DNA of 12,202 nucleotides from Deltaproteobacteria bacterium. Its GTDB lineage: Bacteria > Desulfobacterota > Desulfobulbia > Desulfobulbales > Desulfobulbaceae. The position numbers and the translations under genes were made by a program. This document shows positions 1 to 6,333 of the stretch, in pieces (the stretch's first letter is position 1; every line of letters begins with the position of its first letter). The stretch covers positions 1-12,202 of the forward strand of contig JAJRVA010000243.1 of the NCBI GenBank assembly GCA_024277485.1, read 5' to 3'. Under the pieces are notes generated by a model. That model did no database searches. It saw only the letters and a program-made list of their open reading frames with translations, and had not been told where the DNA came from.

Positions 1-81
1 AGCTGTTAGGCGGAAAACGGCATCTCTACCCCAGGGTGAAGCGCACCATTGCAGACATGATTGCTGGCGGACCGCCGCGAG

Positions 82-110
82 TTGACAAACCTTTTTGTGA
101 ACGATAGTTT
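82..110 (+). promoter_or_regulatory. Putative bioB promoter with overlapping inverted repeat
   Basis: A perfect -35 hexamer TTGACA (82-87) is followed after exactly 17 nt by TAGTTT (105-110), a poor -10 match; GATAGT at 103-108 is an alternative. An imperfect inverted repeat overlaps the -35 and spacer: GTTGACAA (81-88), 6 nt, TTGTGAAC (95-102), one mismatch between arms. The half-sites resemble BirA-type biotin operator halves (TTGTnAAC / GTTnACAA), but here they face the opposite way round with a short spacer, so BirA control is only a guess. The predicted transcription start falls on or next to the bioB ATG. Confidence 0.4.
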
Positions 111-116
111 CTGCCC

Positions 117-1082
117 ATGAAAGACTCTGTACAACAGGCTGTCGCGTCCGTGCTGAATGGCGGTGAGATTGACCGGAAAACGGCACTCCGTCTTGCGGAC
201 CACCCGGCGGAAGAGGAACTCTGGGATGGTGCGGACCGGATCAGGCACCACTTTCACGGCTCCCGTTTTTCCCTGTGTTCCATTATCAATGCCAGAAGCG
301 GCAGGTGTTCCGAGGATTGCCGCTTCTGCGCCCAGTCGGCCCGGCACCGGTGTGATATTGACGAATATGAGGTCATAGACCAGGACACGGCCCTGGCAAT
401 CGCTGCAGACAATGACCGGTTCGGTGTGCACCGGCTGTCTCTGGTTACCAGCGGCCGGAGCGTTGACCATGCCCTGCTTGACGAGCTGGATTCCCTCTAT
501 CGGAACATGAAAGAAACAACGCTCCTGAAATTCTGCGGCTCCATGGGCTTACTCACCAGGGAAAAGGCGGAAAAACTGAGCCGTATGGGCGTGATCCGCT
601 ATCACTGCAACCTTGAGGCAGGCAGGAGTTTTTTCCCCCGGGTCTGTACCACCCATACCTGGGAGGAAAAGGTGGAAACCCTGAACCTGGCCCGGCAGGC
701 CGGCATGTCGCTCTGTTCGGGCGGCATTATCGGCATGGGTGAAACCATGGCGGACCGCATTGATCTTGCCCTGGAGCTGCGGGCCATCGGGGTTGACTCT
801 ATTCCCGTCAACATCCTGACACCCATACCCGGAACCCCGCTTGGTGAACGCGACCCGCTGCCGGTGCACGAGGTCCTGACCACCATTGCCCTGTTCCGGT
901 TCATCAACCCGGGGGTGATTATCCGCATTGCCGGTGGCAGGCAGCAGTTGGGGAAGGACCAGTACCGGTGCTTTGCTGCCGGAGCAAACGGCGCCATGGT
1001 GGGGAACTATCTCACCACCTGCGGCAGTTCCGTTGCAGAAGATCTCCGCAATTTTACAGCCATGGGTTTTTCCTTTGCGTGA
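117..1082 (+). CDS. bioB: Biotin synthase (radical SAM), variant cysteine set
   Basis: Biotin synthase inserts sulfur into dethiobiotin, the last step of biotin synthesis, using radical SAM chemistry in the cytoplasm. The 321-residue protein has the radical SAM CxxxCxxC motif (C64, C68, C71) within [14 protein letters not shown]. It also has the BioB-typical [12 protein letters not shown] segment (162-173), [11 protein letters not shown] (200-210) and [11 protein letters not shown] (269-279), whose arginines match the auxiliary-cluster ligand region of E. coli BioB. Of the three cysteines that hold the [2Fe-2S] cluster in E. coli, two have counterparts (C140, C200), but the C97 position appears to be serine (S112 in LVTSGR). 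Extra cysteines occur at 54, 79, 164 and 177. This fits the anaerobe-type BioB group. The ATG at 117 is the first usable start after an in-frame TAG at 105, and no Shine-Dalgarno sequence is visible. bioA follows with an 8-nt overlap. Confidence 0.95.
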   Translation: MKDSVQQAVASVLNGGEIDRKTALRLADHPAEEELWDGADRIRHHFHGSRFSLCSIINARSGRCSEDCRFCAQSARHRCDIDEYEVIDQDTALAIAADNDRFGVHRLSLVTSGRSVDHALLDELDSLYRNMKETTLLKFCGSMGLLTREKAEKLSRMGVIRYHCNLEAGRSFFPRVCTTHTWEEKVETLNLARQAGMSLCSGGIIGMGETMADRIDLALELRAIGVDSIPVNILTPIPGTPLGERDPLPVHEVLTTIALFRFINPGVIIRIAGGRQQLGKDQYRCFAAGANGAMVGNYLTTCGSSVAEDLRNFTAMGFSFA

Positions 1083-2346
1083 TTTTGACCGCCTGCATAT
1101 CTGGCACCCCTACACCTCCATAACCGATCCGCTGCCTGTCTATCCTGTCAGCTCGGCTTCCGGTGTCCGCATCCGCCTGCAGGACGGCCGGGAGATGATC
1201 GACGGTATGTCGTCCTGGTGGGCGGCGATCCACGGCTACACTCATCCGGTGTTGAACAGGGCCGTGCGGGAGCAGGCTGAAAAAATGGCCCATGTCATGT
1301 TCGGCGGCCTGACCCATGCACCGGCGGTTGAGCTTGCCGGCCTGCTCCTGGACATCGTGCCCGCTGGGTTGACAAAAATCTTTTTTGCCGACTCCGGCTC
1401 CGTGTCCGTGGAAGTGGCCCTGAAGATGGCCCTGCAGTACCAGCATGCCAGCTGCAGGCCGGAAAAACATCGTCTGCTTACCATCAGGGGCGGCTACCAT
1501 GGCGATACCTTTCATGCCATGTCGGTGTGCGACCCGGTAACCGGCATGCACCATATCTTTTCTCACGCGCTGCCCCGGCAGATTTTTGCACCCCGGCCCG
1601 AGTGCCGATTCGGTGCCGAGTGGGATAAACAGGATATTGCTGCAACGGCCCGGCTCATGGAAGAACACCAGGGTGAACTGGCAGCGGTTATTGTGGAGCC
1701 CGTTGTCCAGGGGGCAGGCGGTATGCGTTTCTATCATCCGGAATATCTCCGCAGCTTGCGAGCCCTGTGCGACAGGTATGATATCCTGCTTATCTTTGAC
1801 GAAATAGCCACCGGCTTCGGCAGAAGCGGCCGCCTTTTTGCCGCCGAGCACGCCGGGGTTTCCCCGGATATCATGTGCCTGGGCAAGGCGCTGACCGGCG
1901 GCTACCTGACCCTGGCCGCCACCCTGGCTACGGACCGGGTGGCGGAAACCATCTGCACCGGCGACCCCGGGGTGTTCATGCACGGGCCGACCTTCATGGC
2001 CAACCCGCTGGCCTGCGCGGTTGCTGTGGCCAGCATCCGGCTCTTGCTTGATTCTCCCTGGGAAAAGCGTATTCAGTCAATAGAGAGACAGCTCAGGGAT
2101 GGGCTTTGCCCTGCAGCCGGAATTCCGGGAGTAAAGGATGTCCGCGTCCTGGGTGCAATCGGTGTCATTGAGATGGACGAACCTGTCAATGTTGCGGAAC
2201 TGCAGAGGTTTTATGTTGAGCAGGGGGTCTGGATCAGGCCCTTTGCAAACCTCATCTATATCATGCCGCCCTATATCATTGATCCCGGGGACCTGAGCAA
2301 ACTGACCAGGGCCATGATTGACTCTGCGCAGCGCAATTGTCGTTGA
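1075..2346 (+). CDS. bioA: Adenosylmethionine-8-amino-7-oxononanoate aminotransferase
   Basis: BioA is a PLP enzyme that transfers an amino group from S-adenosylmethionine to KAPA, giving DAPA, two steps before BioB. The 423-residue product aligns closely by eye with E. coli BioA (429 aa). It has HIWHPYTS near the N-terminus, [58 protein letters not shown] (D242 contacts the PLP ring nitrogen in this family), LGKALTGG (K271, Schiff-base lysine), [12 protein letters not shown] and a C-terminal GVWIRPF...YIMPPYI. The open frame reaches back to an ATG at 928 inside bioB, but homology begins at [12 protein letters not shown], so TTG at 1075 is the best start. It overlaps the bioB stop by 8 nt and has no clear Shine-Dalgarno, suggesting translational coupling to bioB. 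bioF and bioD are not in the window. Confidence 0.93.
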   Translation: MRDFDRLHIWHPYTSITDPLPVYPVSSASGVRIRLQDGREMIDGMSSWWAAIHGYTHPVLNRAVREQAEKMAHVMFGGLTHAPAVELAGLLLDIVPAGLTKIFFADSGSVSVEVALKMALQYQHASCRPEKHRLLTIRGGYHGDTFHAMSVCDPVTGMHHIFSHALPRQIFAPRPECRFGAEWDKQDIAATARLMEEHQGELAAVIVEPVVQGAGGMRFYHPEYLRSLRALCDRYDILLIFDEIATGFGRSGRLFAAEHAGVSPDIMCLGKALTGGYLTLAATLATDRVAETICTGDPGVFMHGPTFMANPLACAVAVASIRLLLDSPWEKRIQSIERQLRDGLCPAAGIPGVKDVRVLGAIGVIEMDEPVNVAELQRFYVEQGVWIRPFANLIYIMPPYIIDPGDLSKLTRAMIDSAQRNCR

Positions 2347-2488
2347 TTTCCAGCTATGCCCGTTATGTGGAGATCATGAACCAGGGCACGGAACTTCCCG
2401 GCTAACCAGTTTTTTCAGGTCGCCACTTGGTTATGGGGACATCCATACGTAACTGTCTGACGGGAGCTGGCAGCTCGCCCCGCCCCGT

Positions 2489-3070
2489 TTACTGCAAAGG
2501 TACCTGCCCCTTGATCCTGGCAATTTCCTGGTTGACCTTCTGGGCCAGCCTGGGAGAAGGATTTGAAGCCAGGACCTGTTCAAAGGTCTGCAGGGAGGTG
2601 GCATTGTCACCCTTGTAGTGATGGATCAGGCCGATATAATACAGGCTTTCAATATGGGTCGGATCGATCTGCAGTGCCTTCTGGAATTTTTCCAGGGCAT
2701 GGTCATAGTTGTTTGAATTCAGATACAGCAGGCCGAGATCATTTTCAATATGGACGCTTGCCGGGTCAATTTTTTCCGCCTTGAGAAAGATGGCAATGGC
2801 CTCCTGGTACCGGCGGCTGTTAAAATAGATATCACCAAGTCCGACCAGGGCGTTGAGGTTGTCTGGATTGTTCTTGAGGATGTTCTGGTACCTGGCAATC
2901 TCTGTTGCCTGGGACTGTCCCTGCTGCTCCGGATACATGGTGTTCTGACCGCTGTTTTGAGCCACTTTGTTGCCGGAAATGTTGATGACGGCAAAAATGA
3001 TCATGACCGCCACCATCATCCAGAAAAAGAAAATAACAGCAACCTCCTTGGTACTTCGTGTATTAATCAT
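2489..3070 (-). CDS. Membrane-anchored TPR protein of the ccm operon (CcmI C-terminal / NrfG-like)
   Basis: This 193-residue protein has a short N-terminus, one transmembrane segment (about 9-31), a Gln/Asn-rich linker, and about three tetratricopeptide repeats (roughly 72-104, 105-138, 139-172). The repeats show the usual pattern: ALVGLGDIYFNSRRYQEAI, LGLLYLNSNNYDHALEKFQ, and YIGLIHHYKGD with IDP turns. In System I, the periplasmic TPR domain of CcmI (fused to CcmH in E. coli, NrfG in nitrite reductase) holds the C-terminal helix of apocytochrome c. Its position as the last gene, with an ATGA overlap with ccmD, suggests that role here. It would be the TPR half of a split CcmI, the other half being the gene at 5327-5866. 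A strong AGGAGG lies 7 nt before the ATG. The function is inferred from context and domain, as TPR repeats alone are not specific. Confidence 0.85.
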   Translation of the reverse strand: MINTRSTKEVAVIFFFWMMVAVMIIFAVINISGNKVAQNSGQNTMYPEQQGQSQATEIARYQNILKNNPDNLNALVGLGDIYFNSRRYQEAIAIFLKAEKIDPASVHIENDLGLLYLNSNNYDHALEKFQKALQIDPTHIESLYYIGLIHHYKGDNATSLQTFEQVLASNPSPRLAQKVNQEIARIKGQVPLQ

Positions 3071-3219
3071 TTTCCTGCCTCCTGCTCTGTTACTATTTCC
3101 TCAAGCATCCGGAGTCTGCGGGCCAGCTTATGCTGCTGTGCGTTGGCAAAGAGGAGATAACCAAACAGGCCGCCCCAGATGATCATGTATGCTGCAGTCA
3201 GGAATATCGCATTGTTCAT
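3067..3219 (-). CDS. ccmD: CcmD-like heme exporter small subunit
   Basis: A 50-residue protein read directly from the minus strand. It starts MNNAIFLTAAYMIIWGGLF, has one transmembrane segment (about 4-25), then a basic stretch (HKLARRLR) and an acidic helical tail ending TEQEAGK. This is the classic CcmD layout: a single span followed by a positively charged cytoplasmic region. CcmD supports release of heme-loaded CcmE from the CcmABC complex. Its ATG overlaps the ccmC stop (ATGA), and its own stop overlaps the next ATG in the same way. GGAGA lies just upstream inside ccmC. CcmD sequences are poorly conserved, so the call rests on size, topology and its place right after ccmC. Confidence 0.85.
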   Translation of the reverse strand: MNNAIFLTAAYMIIWGGLFGYLLFANAQQHKLARRLRMLEEIVTEQEAGK

Positions 3220-3902
3220 ACCATTTCTCCGTCAAGTTGTTTTTCCAGAAGATGGACCCTGTTTATCATGGAAAGTGTTTTTGTTCTCTGGTAGAGGAGC
3301 AGCCCCCAGAGGACCGTGAACGCGGCCAGTGCGGTCATCAGCGCGGTTACCATGGCCGGGGCCATGTCGATGGAACCGGCCCGGATCACGACCGGGTGGA
3401 TTGTCCGCCACAGCCTGGCCGAGAGAAAGACAATGGGTACGTCGACAAAGCCGACAATGGCCATTACCGCGCAGAAGGCCGCCCGCTTGTCCGGCCTCTC
3501 CACGGAAGAGCGCAGGATGAAATAGGAGGCATAGATAAACCACAGGATTAGAGAGGTTGTCAGTCGCGGATCCCATGTCCACCAGGCGTTCCAGACCGGC
3601 CTGCCCCAGAGAATGCCGGTGATCAGGACAAGGGTGGTGAAAACCAGCCCGATTTCAACGCTGGCCGCGCCAAGGACATCCCATTTCAGATCTTTTTTGA
3701 TGAGATACATTATACCGCTGAAAAAGGCGGTGAAAAAGGACAGGAAAGCACCCAGGGCGCAGGAAAGATGAAAATAAAATATTTTCTGAATAGGCCCCAT
3801 GACCCTTTCAACGGGCGCATGGATAAAGACCATGTACACCGCGACCCCGAAAAGCAGGCCGGCGCCGCAAATCATAATTTTATCCCTGAGAGAAGGTTGC
3901 AT
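3216..3902 (-). CDS. ccmC: Heme exporter subunit CcmC, heme-handling protein
   Basis: CcmC is a polytopic inner-membrane protein that binds heme at the outer face and passes it to CcmE. The 228-residue protein has about six transmembrane spans and the tryptophan-rich heme-handling motif WGRPVWNAWWTWDPR (99-113). Two external-loop histidines, H45 (FYFHLS) and H169 (RTIHPVV), match the axial heme ligands of the family. I chose ATG 3902 because AGGAG precedes it with good spacing; the frame could be extended to a TTG at 3947, but that adds a non-conserved 15 residues. It lies 47 nt after ccmB, the widest gap in the operon, and this gap contains a small tandem TCAGGGG TCAGGGG. It overlaps ccmD by ATGA. 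Confidence 0.95.
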   Translation of the reverse strand: MQPSLRDKIMICGAGLLFGVAVYMVFIHAPVERVMGPIQKIFYFHLSCALGAFLSFFTAFFSGIMYLIKKDLKWDVLGAASVEIGLVFTTLVLITGILWGRPVWNAWWTWDPRLTTSLILWFIYASYFILRSSVERPDKRAAFCAVMAIVGFVDVPIVFLSARLWRTIHPVVIRAGSIDMAPAMVTALMTALAAFTVLWGLLLYQRTKTLSMINRVHLLEKQLDGEMV

Positions 3903-3949
3903 CTCAATACTCCTGTTAGCTAAAATCTTGCCCCTGACCCCTGACAAAT

Positions 3950-4618
3950 CTACTCCGTAATAATTTTGTCCAGGAGCAGAAACCCCAGGCCAGTAAAGAT
4001 AAGTCCGTAGGCGGCCATGACGTAGAGCCAGGATGCATATTCAGATACACTCGCGTCCTGAAAAATCATTCCGGTTACCTTCACCGTAATGGAGATAAGC
4101 GGGATAACCACCGGATAAAACAAAAGGGGCAGCAGGGCCTCGTTTCTGTTTGTCCCCGCGGTAATGGCTGAAAACAGGGTGCCGGTTGCCGCAAATCCTG
4201 TGTTGGCCATCATAACCACCAGAACAAGCATGGGCAGAGAGTGGACAAAATTATCCCCGTAGAGAATGAAAAACAGCGGTATTATCGAAAGCTCTGCCAT
4301 GAGCATCAAGATAAAGTTGACCGCCATTTTCGCGCCGAACAGGGATTCGGCGCTCATGGGACTCAGCAGCAGGCCGTCCATGCAGCGATTTTCCTTTTCC
4401 CGGCTCATGGTCTTGGCCAGGCCGAGGACAGAAGAAAATGTGATGGCCACCCAGAGTATGCCGGCCCCGGTTTCCGGAGAAATTTCAGCGCCCAGCGGTA
4501 TTGCCATGTTGAGGACCACCAGGAGCAGGAAACCGAAAAAAACCATGGAGATGACAGCCTCCGGTTTCCTGAATTCAGCATGGATATCCTTTTTGACAAT
4601 CAGCCAGAGGCTGTTCAT
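3950..4618 (-). CDS. ccmB: Heme exporter subunit CcmB (ABC transporter permease)
   Basis: CcmB is the membrane subunit that pairs with the ATPase CcmA; ATP hydrolysis by the complex drives release of holo-CcmE from CcmC. The 222-residue product has about six hydrophobic spans. It carries the family features KKDIHAEFRKPE near the N-terminus and the loop after span 2, SREKENRCMDGLLLSP, corresponding to the conserved E-x-G/DxLLxxP region of CcmB. The length matches the family (about 220). Its ATG overlaps the ccmA TGA (ATGA), with only a weak GGAG further upstream, so translation is probably coupled to ccmA. Confidence 0.94.
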   Translation of the reverse strand: MNSLWLIVKKDIHAEFRKPEAVISMVFFGFLLLVVLNMAIPLGAEISPETGAGILWVAITFSSVLGLAKTMSREKENRCMDGLLLSPMSAESLFGAKMAVNFILMLMAELSIIPLFFILYGDNFVHSLPMLVLVVMMANTGFAATGTLFSAITAGTNRNEALLPLLFYPVVIPLISITVKVTGMIFQDASVSEYASWLYVMAAYGLIFTGLGFLLLDKIITE

Positions 4619-5334
4619 GCTGCACGGGCTCCGTGGACATTGTTCATGTAGAGCTCTGCAAAGGCAGCCTGGTCAATATCGCCGCAATCGGAAAAATACT
4701 TCAGGCGGCCGCCTGCCAGAATGCCCACCTTGGTGGCGGCGGCGAGTCCCCGGTCCAGGTTATGGGTCACCATGATCACTGTTCTCTCCCTGTCTTTCAG
4801 CGCATGCAGCTGTTGTGTCAGGAGAGTGGATGCGTACTGATCAAGACCGCTGAACGGCTCATCCAGAAGCAGCAGGGCCGGATCATTGACCAGGGCCCTG
4901 GCAATGCTCAGCCGCTGGCGCATTCCGCGTGAAAACTGGCTGACCCGGGAGTGTCTCCTTGCATGGAGGTCCACGCTACGCAGGAGCTCGTCCGCCATTT
5001 CTGCCGGGTTCTCCACCCTGTAAAGAGATCCGTAAAAGACCAGGTTTTCCCAGGCGGTCATGTGGTCATACAGCAGGGACTGGTGTGATATGACACCAAG
5101 CTGCTTCCTGAACCGTTCCGGCTCTTCCTGCAGGTCAAAGCCCTGTATTTCCACGCTGCCCGCACTTGGCGAGATCAGGGTTGCAATAATGCGCAGCAGG
5201 GTACTTTTTCCGGCCCCGTTGGGGCCGAAAAGACTCAGAAAATCACCCTTCTGCAGGGTAAAGGACAGGTTGCGCAGGGCCCATCGGCCATCATAGTCTT
5301 TGCGCAGGTTCTTGATCGTCAGGAAATCAGCCAT
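4615..5334 (-). CDS. ccmA: Heme exporter ATP-binding protein CcmA
   Basis: This is the cytoplasmic ABC ATPase of the CcmABCD complex. With start ATG 5334 it has 239 residues. It shows Walker A GPNGAGKST (37-45), a Q-loop-region segment near residue 84, an ABC signature FSRGMRQRLS (from 134; the FSRGM form is common in CcmA-like ATPases instead of LSGGQ), Walker B LLLLDEP (154-160), the D-loop SGLD and switch H191 (VTHNLD). An upstream ATG at 5355 would add seven residues, but ATG 5334 has AGGAA before it and begins the typical ABC beta-strand MADFLTIKNL. It overlaps the preceding gene by 8 nt and ccmB by 4 nt. Confidence 0.95.
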   Translation of the reverse strand: MADFLTIKNLRKDYDGRWALRNLSFTLQKGDFLSLFGPNGAGKSTLLRIIATLISPSAGSVEIQGFDLQEEPERFRKQLGVISHQSLLYDHMTAWENLVFYGSLYRVENPAEMADELLRSVDLHARRHSRVSQFSRGMRQRLSIARALVNDPALLLLDEPFSGLDQYASTLLTQQLHALKDRERTVIMVTHNLDRGLAAATKVGILAGGRLKYFSDCGDIDQAAFAELYMNNVHGARAA

Positions 5335-5866
5335 CTTTTTCCTGGACCTTTTCAAGGTCTTCTAAAAGCAGTTCCTTCCGTTCCCTGATAAGGCCTGACA
5401 GCTCTTTCGTGTATTCATCATATTGGATAAAATAATGATCGTCATTGACCTCGCCTATTTCCCAATTGTTCTCGAGGGTCTTTATTTTTTCTTTGATTAC
5501 CGTTATTTGCGATTCAATATCATTTCTGTCTTTGAGCGGTTTTTGCTCTGTAGATACACCATCAGTCTCCGGTTCCGGCGGCAGCTCTTCCTCGGGCAGC
5601 TGCTCAAGATCATGGATGACCTTTGCGGCCTTGGCGCCATAATGTTTCCGTAACTCCGCATAATCCCGGTCATTGATCTTATTGGAAGCGTGCTCGAATT
5701 CAATGTCCTTGATGGCTCGGAGATAGGACTCTTTTTCCGCTTCCAGCGCCCGCCTGGTCGCCCCGTGTTCAACAACGTTCAACCACCTTTCTTGAGGACG
5801 CAGCAAGGGGGAGAAACTGTAGGCTGCGATCAGCAGGGTGAGAACAATAAAAAACGCTATGATCAT
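5327..5866 (-). CDS. CcmI N-terminal-type membrane/coiled-coil protein
   Basis: This 179-residue protein has an N-terminal transmembrane segment (about 2-20) followed by charged, largely helical sequence. Residues 44-76 contain the pattern seen after the first spans of CcmI: YLRAIKDIEFEHASNKINDR followed by DYAELRKHY. A second, diverged copy lies at 125-155 (IKTLENNWEIGEVNDDHY), after a Pro/Glu-rich linker (about 90-112). No TPR repeats and no CXXC are present. CcmI links CcmH and CcmF in the ligation complex, and here the TPR part is encoded separately at 2489-3070. Its ATG overlaps the ccmH stop (ATGA), with GGAGG 7 nt upstream. Assignment as CcmI-like rests on the repeated motif, topology and position next to ccmH. 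Confidence 0.7.
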   Translation of the reverse strand: MIIAFFIVLTLLIAAYSFSPLLRPQERWLNVVEHGATRRALEAEKESYLRAIKDIEFEHASNKINDRDYAELRKHYGAKAAKVIHDLEQLPEEELPPEPETDGVSTEQKPLKDRNDIESQITVIKEKIKTLENNWEIGEVNDDHYFIQYDEYTKELSGLIRERKELLLEDLEKVQEKDG

Positions 5867-6333
5867 GAGTCATCCTCCAGTTTTTTCAACTCTTCTTCCA
5901 CCTTGTCTTCCATATCCCGGTACAGCTCTTCAGCCCGGGCAGTCTGTTCCCCGGATCCCGAACCACGCCTGCCCGCGGCAGCCCATTTCCAGATGAAGAG
6001 CCCTGCAACCACCAGGCCGATAAGCAGCCCGACAATAGGGGCCGCATAGGCAACCAGGTTAAACCCTTTCTGGGGTGGAACCGTCAGGATGTCGTCACCG
6101 AACTGCTCGACAAAAAAGTTGAGAATCGTCTGTTTGTCCTGGCCAAGGGCCAACCTGCGGTCAATTTCAGCCCTCATTTTGTCGCCGCCGCTGCACCGGT
6201 CAATATTTAAAGGTTCTCCCGGACAGGCGTAGCAGATCAGGTTTTTTTCAACTTCACTCCTGGTCAGGCCATAGGATGTCGCTGCCAGGGCAAGAAAAAG
6301 GAGAGGAATGATCAGGAACACAATTTTTTTCAT
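5863..6333 (-). CDS. ccmH: CcmH-family apocytochrome thioreductase, variant motif
   Basis: CcmH reduces the CXXCH cysteines of apocytochrome c before heme ligation. The 156-residue protein has a signal peptide/anchor (about 1-22), the CcmH active-site region with LICYACPGEP (C34, C37), and then DRCSGGDKMRAEIDRRLALG, EQFGDDILTVPP (76-87) and a C-terminal transmembrane span (about 98-117) with an acidic tail. Canonical proteins read LRCxxCQnQ-Ia-SNA after the CXXC; here this part differs and a third cysteine, C47, lies ten residues downstream. AAGGAGG precedes the ATG. It overlaps ccmF and the CcmI-like gene through ATGA. No ccmG, the usual thioredoxin partner, is in the operon. Confidence 0.88.
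   Translation of the reverse strand: MKKIVFLIIPLLFLALAATSYGLTRSEVEKNLICYACPGEPLNIDRCSGGDKMRAEIDRRLALGQDKQTILNFFVEQFGDDILTVPPQKGFNLVAYAAPIVGLLIGLVVAGLFIWKWAAAGRRGSGSGEQTARAEELYRDMEDKVEEELKKLEDDS

Noticed and set aside
1..80. End of an upstream gene or a bio-related gene before bioB
   Set aside because: Too short to recognise anything; only a short GGCGG/CCGCC dyad is visible and no coding call can be supported.
6..470. 154-codon minus-strand frame over the start of bioB
   Set aside because: Antisense shadow of bioB with no recognisable domain.
928..1074. N-terminal extension of bioA from ATG 928
   Set aside because: Lies wholly inside bioB in another frame and adds 49 residues absent from known BioA proteins.
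2347..2488. Terminator between convergent bioA and the TPR gene
   Set aside because: A six-T run (2410-2415) and a small GAGCT/AGCTC hairpin (about 2464-2477) are present, but they do not sit together as a stem plus T-tract on either strand.
3903..3947. N-terminal extension of CcmC to TTG 3947
   Set aside because: ATG 3902 has a well-placed AGGAG and the extension reads through the tandem TCAGGGG without homology.
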